A stretch of DNA of 22,500 nt from Stramonita haemastoma. Lineage: Eukaryota; Mollusca; Gastropoda; Neogastropoda; Muricidae. The notes beneath the pieces were generated by a model. It saw only the letters and a list, made by a program, of their open reading frames with translations. It had not been told where the DNA came from and did not search any database. The stretch is from assembly GCA_030674155.1 (NCBI GenBank), contig CM060317.1:87746420-87768919 (forward strand), given 5' to 3'. Within the stretch, counting starts at the first letter, position 1, and each line of letters begins with the position of its first letter. Shown piece by piece: positions 7,457 through 17,814 of this stretch. The position numbers and the translations under genes are program-made.

Positions 7457-8886
7457 ACACTCTTGTACTGTGTATATGGGACATGTAACTTGATTGACCC
7501 ATTAGATTGTTTAGCTCCCTGTTTTGCAGTCTGATCAGCAAGATCGTTTCCATATATACCACAATGGGATGGAATCCATAGAAAGGAAACACAAGTACCA
7601 CGTAAAGTTAGGAAATGAATTAAGACTTTGATTTCGCTAACTATTCCTACTTCGTTGTCACAAAAACTTACGGACTGCAAAGCACTTAACACAGACTTAG
7701 AGTCAACACATATCAAAGCTTTGAAAACAGAAACAGGTAAATCTAAAAGGAAATTCAGTGCCATAGAAATTGCCACAAGCTCTGCAATGAAAATGGACCT
7801 ATTTTTTCCTATATAGAAAGATTTTTTAATCTTGAGAGCTGGAATTGCATATCCCGCTCCTGCTTGATGATTTTCCAGCAGTGATCCATCAGTGTAAACT
7901 TGCAAATGTTCAGAATATTGCTCATAAAGACGACTTTTAATGTTAGAAGCTAAGATATGTGGATGCTCACTTTTTTTTAGTTTTGTGTCATCAATGTCAA
8001 AGTCTGCATGCTGCATCTCCCATGGTGGTATGGTTGGAATCAGTGGTCGAGATGCAATATCGTTTACATCAATTTCAGCTTCATCTAGATAGTCCAAAGT
8101 GTAAGTTCTAAGAGATTCAAGAGATGATATATTTTGTGCTCTTTTCGGATAATGTATACTAGATTGTGTATCTATTTCTGCTTTATTAAAGTTTGTAACA
8201 GTTTGACTTTTCACTACATATTTTGTTACTGACAACTTCCGAAATCCATCCAAAGGTAACACACCCATTTCTTTATAAGTACCAATGTTAGAAGTGTGGA
8301 GAGGAACCCCTAGCGCCAATTTGAATGCTTTACAATCAACACTTTGTAATTTTGCGAGCATAAACTTTGGCGCACTGAAATATGCTTCTTGCCCATAAGT
8401 CAATTTACTCCTCACAAGTGATACAGCCAAATGTTTGAGAGTAAAAATATCTTGACCCCAAGGCTGTTTGCTAACAACTTTCAAAATGTTAAGGCTTTTA
8501 CGAGCTTTATCAAGAACATGTTCTATGTGGCATTTCCAGTTTAGCGTTGATGTGAGAAAAACTCCCAAAAATTTAACCAGATTTGTATACTGGATCTGAA
8601 CATCGCCTATTCTGAATACAGGCAGATTCTCAAGACTTGTTCCTTTACTAAAAAGCATCATATTTGTTTTTTCAGGTGAGAGTGCAAGACCGTTTTCCCT
8701 CATAAAAGTATACAAACTATCTAAATCAATTTGATATGCCTTCCGTATATGATTTATATCTCTTTTGGAAGATTTCTTTTTCATGGTAACATTAGCCCAC
8801 ATGCATATGTCATCTGCATACTGAACCACTGTGACATTTTTTGTCAAAGTGTCTGGAAGATCATGAATTAAAATATTAAAATTAAA
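7444..8886 (-). pseudogene. Reverse transcriptase (partial) and RNase H of the LINE
   Basis: This is a 480-residue open segment of the LINE polyprotein, which would copy element RNA into DNA in the nucleus. Visible motifs, numbered from the truncation point: RT motif C YADD at 23-26, LSPEKT at 69-74, FLGV at 106-109, and RNase H with YTDGS (Asp333), AEL.AI, CVDSKS and WIPSHCG....DLAD at 437-451 (His441, Asp448/Asp451). The N-terminal half of the RT, including motif A, and any endonuclease or ORF1 are missing. The open frame runs on upstream into a CA/CT microsatellite, but that extension is not part of the protein. It ends at TAA 7444-7446. The family sequence continues in another frame immediately downstream, so this stop follows a frameshift near 7447-7460. 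An RT this truncated cannot be active. Confidence 0.85.
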
Positions 8887-8887
8887 A

Positions 8888-9060
<173 letters not shown>

Positions 9061-9185
9061 GGTGGTTTTCTGCTTCATTGCATGATAAGAAAGCAGCAGT
9101 AAGTGTTTGTTTGGATAGTAATGGGTTAGTAGTTGTGGTAGGAGTTGATGGATGCACGCGTGCGCAAGCGTAGCCTGTGTGTAAG

Positions 9186-9194
9186 TGCGCGCGC

Positions 9195-9226
<32 letters not shown>

Positions 9227-9248
9227 GTGTTTCGTGTGCGTGCGTTAG

Positions 9249-9315
<67 letters not shown>

Positions 9316-9375
9316 GAAACAGACAGAATGCAGGGGCATCTAGGGCTCAGTTGCACACACACACACACACACACA

Positions 9376-9450
<75 letters not shown>
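9186..9450. repeat. (GC)n, (TG)n and (CA)n cluster forming an inverted array
   Basis: (GC)12 at 9186-9209, (GT)n to 9224, (TG)30 or so at 9253-9313, a 40-bp unique spacer, then (CA)n at 9354-9450 with one TCAC interruption. The TG and CA arms are reverse complements of each other and could pair within one strand. Confidence 0.95.
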
Positions 9451-9452
<2 letters not shown>

Positions 9453-9593
9453 ATCTAGAAATGAAGAGACCTTTGTGGTAGTGTATATTGACATATACTA
9501 AGTAAATCACTCACGTTAAGACCGTGTTGTACTGCATTGGGCACCCGTTATGCCTGATGTCTGGCAGACTTCATGTCAGTCACATCTTGAAGA

Positions 9594-9722
9594 TGAAGTA
9601 GAAGAAGAAGAAGAAGAAGAAGAAGAAGAAGAAGAAGAAGAAGAAGAAGAAGAAGAAGAAGAGTGGGAGGAGGAGGAGGAGGAGGACGAGGAGGAGGACG
9701 AGGAGGAGGAGGAGGAGGAGAA
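9594..9722. repeat. (GAA)n followed by (GAG)n/(GAC) triplet array
   Basis: About 21 GAA triplets to 9661, then GAG/GAC triplets to about 9720. The plus strand is almost entirely purine. The polyglutamate and polyleucine readings over it are artefacts. Confidence 0.95.
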
Positions 9723-9743
9723 GAATTCACCACGTCTATATTT

Positions 9744-9863
9744 AACAAACTGCTTTGGTCGCCAGTTTTAGATAGAATAAACTACAAAAATATCTGCATC
9801 ATTTTGAAATGTTTTAGTGACTCTATTTCAGTCTGCCTTAATGTACTATTCAGAGTACAGTAG
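9744..9863 (+). pseudogene. CR1/L2-like reverse transcriptase C-terminal remnant
   Basis: The frame at 9744-9863 encodes a segment with the pattern LLWSPVLDRINYK...LKCFSDS...LNVLFRVQ, closely resembling the region after the RT domain of CR1/L2-type LINEs (LHWLPV..RI.YK.......KCL....P.YL..L). After a stop at 9861-9863, weak matches to the following LPLP/FK..L segment may continue in shifted frames to about 9950. The rest of the element is absent, with the GAA/GAG array directly upstream. Family assignment is from motif recall. Confidence 0.5.
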
Positions 9864-9950
9864 TCTATAGCTCCCTGCCCCTTCCCTGTTTCTATTTTCA
9901 CTCTTCCTCTGAAACTCCTACACTTTGTATAAACTGACTTTTATTCAAGG

Positions 9951-10560
<610 letters not shown>

Positions 10561-10650
10561 ATATCTCTTATTCTGAAAGCTTAACACAAATATAAAGTGA
10601 GGCTGCCACAACCTCAGGATGACTTGACGCCATAAGTAAGCAGAGTTTAA

Positions 10651-10770
<120 letters not shown>

Positions 10771-10944
10771 AGGCAGAAATAAAGGGAGTGATAAAGAAGG
10801 GGAAATTTCTAGCATATAGTTTCCAGAAATGAGGATATTTTCTTCTCTGTAAAGAGCCCCTGGCTTCCCCAAGGGGGAGATCTTGGTTTTATACAAAGTT
10901 CTCATGGTAACAAGTCATTTCCTTGAAATGCTATCTGTCTGTCT

Positions 10945-11000
10945 GGCTGGCTGGCTGGCAGGCAGGCAGGCTGGCAGGCAGGCAGGCAGGCTGGCTGGCT

Positions 11001-11049
<49 letters not shown>
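10945..11049. repeat. GGCT/GGCA tetranucleotide array and CT microsatellite
   Basis: Fifteen GGCN units in blocks (T3 A3 T A4 T4, where the letter is the fourth base) at 10945-11004, continuing directly into (CT)n at 11003-11049. Confidence 0.92.
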
Positions 11050-11053
<4 letters not shown>

Positions 11054-11698
11054 ATCATTGTCAGTGTCTCTTAAAATTGAAATTTCTCTTTGACTTTGAG
11101 TATTATCAAGATATTACATTTTGGACACGTATTTAACCGAAAGATCACGGACAATACCCAAGTACAACATCACATAAAAACAATACACAGCTAAAGAGGA
11201 CTATCCGGAATTGTTTCTCTCCTCTCCTCCCTCCTCCTCGACCTCCTCACCCTGTCTCAAACTCCTCAAACCCCATCGTCCTCCAAAGAGCGATATCGAA
11301 TATGACATGGTGCAAAACAAAAAAATTCCAACTCTACCTACTCCCCTGCTCTGCTGTGACAGCACATCAACCAAGTGCAGTCAGGGTGCACGCATCTCAC
11401 CAAGAAACATGGAAATCGTCGCAAACGCCTCCGCCGATACCGATTTCCCGTCGAACCGGAAGTCACTCCGACGCAGATAGATTCCGCGCGACATGGCTGC
11501 CACCAGAGGTCGCCAGGGAGTGCGGCAAAGGGGGACAATTTGTTTATGTAGTGTAGCAGCGGAAAGGCCAAAGGAGGGAGGGGAGATGAGCGCCCTGTGC
11601 TGTCTACCTGACTGCCTGGCTGGCGGCCTGGTGGAGGAGCAATGCTGCCAGTACATAAACAGTTCAGGGCTGCCTCCACCCCGATTGTCCCCAGGTGG
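11050..11698. other. Unassigned low-repeat DNA
   Basis: No gene recognised. It includes CpG-rich DNA at 11400-11520 and the CTCF-like motif at 11500-11513. Overlapping open frames on both strands carry no known domain. Confidence 0.45.
11500..11513 (+). promoter_or_regulatory. CTCF-like motif
   Basis: CCACCAGAGGTCGC differs at one position from the degenerate core CCASYAGRKGGCRS. Single motif matches occur by chance, so this is only a candidate. Confidence 0.25.
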
Positions 11699-12093
11699 GG
11701 AGTAGGGTAGGGATGTATAGAGGTAACGTCGGGGTGGAGTATAGTAGGGTAGGGAGGTAAGGTAGGGATGGAGCAGGGTAGAGAGGTAAGGTAAGGTAGG
11801 GGGGATGGAGTAAGGTAGAGAGGTAAGGTAGAGAGGTAAGGTAGGGGGGATGGAGTAGGTAGAGAGGTAAGGTGGAGAGGTAAGGTAGAGAGGGAAGGTA
11901 GAGAGGTAAGGTAGGGGGGATGGAGTAGGTAGAGAGGTAAGGTGGAGAGGTAAAGTGGAGAGGTAAGGTAGAGAGGGAAGGTAGAGAGGGAAGTAAGAGA
12001 GGTAAGGTAGGGGGATGGAGTAGGTAGAGAGGTAAGGTAGGGATGGAGTAGGGTAGAGAGGTAAGGTAGGGATGGAGTAAGGTAGGGGGATGA
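11699..12093. repeat. GGTAGAGA/GGTAAGG minisatellite with about 70-bp higher-order unit
   Basis: Tandem purine-rich subunits of about 10 bp (GTAGAGAGGTAAG, GTAGGGGGGATGGAGTAG). A block starting GTAGGGGGGATGGAGTAGGT recurs at 11841 and 11911, an exact 70-bp step, with related blocks near 11803 and 12009. Stop codons are absent on the minus strand, giving 200-250-residue Pro/Leu/Tyr/Ser/Thr frames in two phases. These are repeat artefacts rather than proteins. Confidence 0.93.
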
Positions 12094-13079
12094 GTGGCAT
12101 GAGAGCAGCGTGAGAGCAGCAGAAGGGGAGCATTACAGGTGCGACAGAACAAAAAAAAAGAAAAGAAAAAAAGAGCTGAACCCCTTAGAGTTTTCGAATT
12201 TGTAAGGGTTCCTGGCTGATCATCATGTGCATTATCAGTCAAAGGCAGAAGGTATGGCAGCATTTAGGAATCAAGAGGAAGCTTTGTGGGACGTTTACCT
12301 TCTAACAACAGCACTTCAGGGCAATGTGTCTTGTGAAGGGTATTTGGTGTCCACACACACTGTCCCTGACAGCTCCCCAAGCCGGGGATCACTGCTCACT
12401 TCATGTCAAAGCATTCTTTCACCAGTAGTCCTGTACTCTATAGCAAGTCAAGGTCTCTTGAATGAGTCAACAGAACATTGTCCACAACGCTCTTTATTTT
12501 TCTCCTTTTTTTTTCTTTTTCTTTTGCTATGGAGAGTATCGTCAAGAAAGCCCACCCAAGAATATGGCAACAGAAACTTTATCTTCATAGATGTAAGGTA
12601 TTATTGAGGAAATGGTAGTAGAAGAAAACAATAGATGTTAAGTTATTTTGTATCCAATCTAAGTCTAAGAACAACCACCACCTGACTTAAGAGTAAATCT
12701 GTATAAACCCTCACCATGCAAAATCCCCACAATTTCCTACATCACTAAAATCATATCGCTAATGAGATACAGTGAAGTAGCACATAGCCACCAGTAAATC
12801 AGTAGCAGACAAGCTGGCAAACATACAGATGAATCAGCAAGCCTGTTTCTTTTATATCAACAGATGCCTCTACTAGCTGAACAAATACAAATGCATATAT
12901 ACATGTATATGTATGTATATATGTATTCAGTCTGACTGACGTCATATTGTAGCAGCCTACTGCTGTGTGGACAAGAGGAGAAGTGTCATGGCGGCCTGCC
13001 AACAGCAGAGCTGAGGAGTCAACAGGTGTTTGATTGTCCAGCAAACATGGAAGGCTTTCTGCCCGTCCATTCAACCACA
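12094..13079. other. Unassigned DNA
   Basis: Contains an A-rich run near 12151-12172, a T-rich run near 12495-12525 and TATG-type short repeats near 12890-12925. No recognisable gene. An ATGGCGGC motif lies at 12988-12995. Confidence 0.45.
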
Positions 13080-13530
13080 GTTTGATACTTTTCTAAGGCA
13101 CGACAAATTTACTGTCAGCTGCGGCTCAAGTTAATAGTAACGTTATTCGGATCGGGATATTTATTGGGCGCGTTTTGAAAAAGGGCGGCATTTCTTATCG
13201 CTCCTTTTCCTTATCCAGGGTGACGGGCTTGCCGGGCCCAGGAATGCGCATTATAAATCACCCACCCCGCCATTCATACATGTGAAATGTTGATCCAAAA
13301 GGGGGCTGATTATCATGCACCGTTCACATAAATATCAGCCCGGCTGTAGAAAAGAGTCTGAACCGTGTTTGGTCGTCACTTATTCCGAAGAGTTTCTGAA
13401 GACCTAACGAGCACAACCCGGGCTTTCAGGAAGGGGAGGCCGTGAGAGGGCCATTAGAACGGGGTGTGCGCTCGTGGGCGATCGTCTGCCTGTTTACTAA
13501 CCTAAATCACCCATTAACACTCCTCACCTT
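13080..13530. other. Repeat-free CpG-containing block, candidate regulatory DNA
   Basis: High-complexity DNA without microsatellites, with scattered CG dinucleotides and short factor-like motifs: TTTATTGGGCGCG (13159), TTATAAATCA (13251), CTGATTATCATGC (13305) and TGTTTAC (13490). No coding frame stands out. The call rests on contrast with the flanking repeats and is weak. Confidence 0.25.
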
Positions 13531-13708
13531 CAGGAGAGGAGCGTGAGCGGGAATACTAGTCGAGGGGGGAGGCTTTTGTTGCTGCCTGGCTGTCCTGTCA
13601 AAGGCCCCGACAGCCCCAAAAGACGCGTTGCGCCATCGTAAAAACCCTTGCTCTTTGCCCAAGGAAACGCTGTTCATGCTCTCAGGCTCGACCTGGGGCC
13701 CCGCCTGA

Positions 13709-13740
13709 AAGAAAGAAAGAAAGAAAGAAAGAAAGAAAAA
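13709..13740. repeat. GAAA microsatellite
   Basis: Seven or so GAAA units ending in an A run. Confidence 0.95.
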
Positions 13741-14399
13741 AGTCACGTATGAAATAAAATGTTTATGGAAATGAGATCTGAATCACAATCACCTCAGGCC
13801 TCAACAAGAGTGGGGCTTGACATGGGTAGGAGGGGGGAAGAAAGGATTTTGCATGAAGCATAGACTCGCACTCCCTCGAAATGAAATGGTTGTGTGAGCC
13901 CCAATGCAGGCGGCGAGAGGAGAGAAAACACGTGTGGACATGCCGCTTAGTGGGCTCTGGGCTTGATCGACTGGCAGAGGCACACAGCGATAGAAAACCC
14001 AGTACTACCAACCGCGTCCAGGGTGATCAGACCAAGGGGCCATTCTCCCTCTGTTCCATGGATATTGATCGCAATCCAATGAGACATCTGGCTTTTCGCC
14101 GCGGAAAATGATTTCTCTCCCTTGCCGTTTTGTTGCTTATAGCAAAGACATGTCGCTCTGAGAAAAAAGGAACGAAAAAAGATCTTCCATTTGCTTTACA
14201 AAGTTGGATTGAGTCGTTGTCGTGCATATTTGATGAAATAGAGTTTCGTTTTTTCCTTTTCCTTTCTTTGACTAAATAAAAGAGTAAAAAAAAAAGAATT
14301 AAAAAACTACTTTAAAAAAAGACCTGGACCATTTGGCCAATATGATATTTTGGTTATATAACCTTTTTTTGTTATGTGAAGTGATTACAATGTTGAATC
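13741..14399. other. Unassigned DNA
   Basis: No gene or repeat recognised. A-rich near 14270-14320. Confidence 0.45.
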
Positions 14400-14439
14400 T
14401 TGAATTTGTATTTGAAGCAGGAACTGACATGTCGACAAT

Positions 14440-14637
14440 ATTTGTGTTGGATCAATGTTTTTTCTAAAGTGGGCGATAATTTGACTGATAAGCAAGTAAG
14501 ATTAAGGGCTGGATCTTTACGGCCTCCTCATGCCAGCTTAATTGCAAACTGTAAGTGCCAATGCCCTCATTGTGCACTCGTGAAAGTCCTTATTCATTAT
14601 TCTCGAAATAAAAGAATTTGACTTGACTTAGACTATC
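14440..14637 (+). mobile_element. Probable LINE/SINE 3' end with TTGACTTGAC tail
   Basis: The last 50 bp (CTTATTCATTATTCTCGAA, then ATAAAAGAATTTGACTTGAC) resemble a retroposon 3' end finishing in a short tandem motif. They also resemble the 3' ends of SINE family B at 726-760 and 16670-16705. A frame over 14400-14621 is open but shows no recognisable domain. The left limit is a guess. Confidence 0.4.
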
Positions 14638-14984
14638 AACTATCCACCCATTCATCCAACTAACCAACACCAGCCAGCCAACAAACCAGACCCCCAAAAA
14701 ACCCCACCAACAGCGAAAACAAAAAAAACCCCGACCCCAACCTCCTCAACAGTACATATTATATACAGGCTTGCATTCACACTACATTTCAAACCGGAAG
14801 TCCTAGAATTCCTCACTGTCCTAGTTTCTGTACTGTGCACAAACCTGAAAGTGTTGTCATAGCAACGTGACAGCCAGAGAATGGAGTTCTGTGGATCACA
14901 CATTCTCTGATGGCCACCGCAGCTCACTCCCTGGGAGATCAACTCCCGCTCCCCTAAAGTGCCTTCTGAGGAAATTCGTTATTC
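14638..14984. other. Unassigned DNA
   Basis: Starts with CCA-rich low-complexity sequence (14640-14745). Nothing else recognisable. Confidence 0.45.
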
Positions 14985-15015
14985 GGTTGTTGTTGTTGTT
15001 GTTGTTGCTGTTGTA
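14985..15015. repeat. GTT microsatellite
   Basis: About nine GTT units with one GCT. Confidence 0.92.
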
Positions 15016-15169
15016 CTTGTTTCTGTGGAAAATATTATACTTTGTGAGGAAACGGAAAATAGAAAATTCCGCTCTAAAGTGCTGTGGGAATTCGTTATTT
15101 GTTGTGTGTGTGTTGTTGTGTGTGTCTTGTTTTGTGGAATATTTACTGTGTGTGTGAACGGAATGAAAT

Positions 15170-15241
<72 letters not shown>

Positions 15242-15290
15242 GGACATACTGTGTGTGTGTGGTGTGTGCGTGCGTGCGTGCGTGCGCACA
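15170..15290. repeat. GT microsatellite with GTGC tail
   Basis: (GT)33 or so at 15173-15239, then shorter GT runs and TGCG units to 15287. Confidence 0.95.
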
Positions 15291-16454
15291 CATGCGTACG
15301 CGTACATTTATACACACTTTTACCTTCGTTAAATCTGAGTCTTTTGACATGAAAAGAGACCCTCACTTTTCTCGCTCTGTTTTTGTTTTGGTTTGATTAA
15401 AAAAATTTTTTTATACGAATTTGTCGTCTGTTAAGTACTGTAAAGTCATTTGTAAACTGATTGTATGTATATTTTATTATAGGACTGTTCTAAGTTTACG
15501 TGTCCTATCATGATTACGCCTGAATGTTGTTTTTGTTTCTGTAACGCCTTCTTTCTTCAAACAAATTCTGTTCTGAGCAAAATCTTGTAGACTTAGACAT
15601 AAACCGTTCCAGATCAAATCGACTTCATAAAGGGGAAAGACCTGTTTAAAATTGATATAACTGCGCAGGACACACGAACGAGCAACATTGAGACACACTC
15701 TGTGCATACCCCCTACATGGGATCGCTAGACAAAATCGTCCTAATTATGCGTACTTAAACAGATTTACACCAGCAATCAAGCCACAGCCTTTTTCGACAT
15801 AAACTGGGGCAAGGATAAAGACGCGCTATCAAACAGTGATCCATCCCCCTAAGTTGGCCAGTGTGTTGGATAATTAACCACGCTAATGAACCCCCAGCAT
15901 TGATTCCTTTAATCAGCGCGTCGTCTTCGATGATCAAACGCCGGCATTAAATCATCGCCATCCACTCTGATTATAGGGATACGCTTCATCAGAGGAGGAC
16001 AGATGTCACCAGCCAGGAGATACTAACAATCCCAGTTTATTGTCAGAGTGTTTGAATCAGGACACTCCGATAATGTCGACGACCCATGTTTTGAGACAAT
16101 AGTGTTTTATGATGTAGGCGTGTGGCTTGTTTTGGAGGGGCTGTCTTCTTTAGCAGGAAGGCAGGGGTGCCTGGTTGATGTATCTTTAAATAATGGCTGA
16201 TTAGACACGCCGTGCAGATTATAGGGGACTTGTTCTTTGTATGGGGGTTATATACGGTGAGAACAGATTAACTGCATTGATCCTGAGTCTTAGTTGCTCT
16301 TTCTTCTTCCTATGGTGATGCTGTTGTGCGCTATGAATGGTACGGGTTTGTTTTTTACGTGCGTTATCTTGTGTGCATGTGTGTGAATGCCCGCCTTACA
16401 CAATCATTATGTTTACAAGCGTACACCTACTCATGTTCGAGGAATTTTTCCCCT
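15291..16454. other. Unassigned low-repeat DNA
   Basis: No gene recognised. 15870-16260 is high-complexity DNA with clustered homeodomain-like ATTA/TAAT cores (GATAATTAACCACGCTAATG at about 15868, CTGATTAGACACGCCG at about 16197). This might be regulatory, but the support is weak. Confidence 0.35.
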
Positions 16455-16725
16455 GGAGTTAACATCAGTGCTGACACAACTTTTCCCAAAAGTCCTTCGT
16501 GAGACAATAAAACGAGGCCCCGTGTGCGACCGCACGCAGAACATCTTGCGCACACGTCAAATCCTGTTCCGCTTTTCGTAAGAGTAGACCGTTGTGTGCC
16601 GGTGGGAACAGATGACAAGATTTACAAAACTGCATTTACACGGGAACTGGATGTGAAAAAGCACACGAGTGTTTATTCCATTATCCTTAATATAAAAGTA
16701 TAAATAATAAATATGCAGAATACCT
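16455..16725 (+). mobile_element. SINE family B, copy 2
   Basis: Aligns with 511-762: GGAGTTAACATCAGTGCTGA, core GAGAC..TAAAACGAGGCCCCG at 16500-16522, CGCACGCAGAACATCTTGCG, the block ATCCTGTTCCGCTTTT, GTGCCGGTGGGAACAGATGA, and tail AGTGTTTATTCCATTATCC followed by ATATAAAAGTATAAATAA. It has the same orientation as copy 1. The few bases upstream (TGTTCGAGGAA at 16433-16443) are only loosely B-box-like, so a head is not proven. Confidence 0.82.
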
Positions 16726-17285
16726 AGATTTCCCATACACACAACTGAAAACGGCTAGCCTTAACCTGGGATATGTTGGTTTAGTGTATTCAGTGAAATG
16801 GATAGGAGAAAAAGAAATTTAGGAAAATGAAAAAAGGGGGTAAATTTGTATTGGCATTATTTTCCTGCCCACACCGACAAACAGCAAGGTCCAGTGGAGA
16901 ACATCTCTTTTTAGATATTCCAGGTTTTGCTTAAAGAGCTGGGGAAAAAAAGAATGGAAATGTGGACTTGTCAGAGAAAATTATGTTATCTGTTTTGAAA
17001 TAGGCTGAAAAGCATAGTAGTTAAGGAGACAGTTCCAAATTGTAGCAAGTCAGAAAGTTACTTTTTGCTTTCTGCCTGTCAGAAAAAAGGACGGTTTTGA
17101 TAAAAAAAAAACACACAAGAAAAACACTTTACAATAAAATGTATTCAGAAAGAAACGCTGCTTTTGGACACACAATTAATTCCTAACATTCATTCCTTTA
17201 AAATCCGAAACCATGAAGAATGGGTATGTTTCTTGTGACCTGCATTCGGGGAACCTGCCTAAAGTATACATGTACAGTTTAGGCT
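16726..17285. other. Unassigned AT-rich DNA
   Basis: No gene, RNA or repeat recognised. Confidence 0.5.
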
Positions 17286-17550
17286 GGGGACGGCATAGTT
17301 CAGTGGTCAGAGCACTCGCTTTCCCCAAGTTAGGCTAAGGTTAAGCAGTACAGGCTTCAGTACAGTCCCCCAGTTCACCCAGCTGTAAATGGGTACCTGC
17401 CCTCTTTAGGGTCAGGGAAGGTACAGCAGCGAGAGAGAGGAGATGGGAGCCGCCCTCAATACGCAGGCCCCTAGAGAAGCTGAGGTCTCTGATGCCTCGC
17501 TCTCCTATGACCACATAGGTTATGGGACACTTTTACGTTTTACCTTTTAG
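17286..17550 (+). mobile_element. tRNA-headed SINE, family C copy 2
   Basis: The body from about 17353 to 17525 matches the 5S-derived SINE at 5557-5735: GCTTCAGTACA, CCCAGCTGTAAATGGGTACC, TTTAGGGTCAGGGAAGGTAC, CTAGAGAAGCTGAGGTCTCT, CCACATAGGTTA. Its 5' end is different: GGCATAGTTCAGTGGTCAGA is a tRNA-like head with an A box. GGTTAAGCAG at 17339-17348 matches the start of the 5S-like A box of copy 1, after which the rest of the 5S-like region is missing. This copy therefore looks like a tRNA-headed relative with an internal deletion. Confidence 0.75.
17296..17306 (+). promoter_or_regulatory. tRNA-type A box of SINE C copy 2
   Basis: TAGTTCAGTGG matches the Pol III A box. No good B box follows at the expected distance, so this copy is probably transcriptionally weak. 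Confidence 0.6.
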
Positions 17551-17814
17551 TCCAGGCAATATAGAATGCGCTGATCGCTGTTACCCTCCTTGAAAAATTG
17601 AACACTGACATATTTGTTATGGTATACGTGACTCTCATACAAGACCAAGCCACACACGATGATAACAAACTTTAGTTGAACAACAGTAATTTACCAGAGT
17701 GCTGTTGATCACACATGAACCATAATTATGATGAATCCAAAACATTTTTTTCAGCACAGAAACGCCAGTGAAGTTCAGAGTACATTCCCACACATGTGAT
17801 CGTGTGGGGGGAAA

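Larger units (their letters stand above)
6635..8887 (-). mobile_element. 5'-truncated non-LTR retrotransposon with RNase H (I-group)
   Basis: A LINE lying on the minus strand. Its 5' end is cut within the reverse transcriptase, just before the YADD motif. Its 3' end is a short UTR finishing in four CTA/TAG triplets at 6635-6647. Order on the element strand: RT from motif C onward, thumb region, RNase H, then a CCHC-like C-terminal segment. RT plus a C-terminal RNase H points to the I superfamily (I, Nimb, Ingi or similar) rather than Jockey proper; the clade cannot be fixed by eye. Alternating CG tracts directly flank both ends (6622-6634 and 8888-8903), consistent with insertion into, and duplication of, a CG/TG microsatellite. 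A SINE at 7061-7349 interrupts it. Confidence 0.85.

Noticed and set aside
9550..9771. Polyglutamate protein on the plus strand
   Set aside because: It is a translation of GAA/GAG triplets with no other supporting sequence.
11381..12263. Long minus-strand open frames rich in Pro, Leu, Tyr and Thr
   Set aside because: They follow from a minisatellite whose unit lacks stop codons in more than one frame. There is no domain and the frames overlap each other.
12227..12607. A 126-residue plus-strand protein
   Set aside because: There is no recognisable domain, the C-terminal part crosses a poly-T stretch, and there are no supporting splice or start features.
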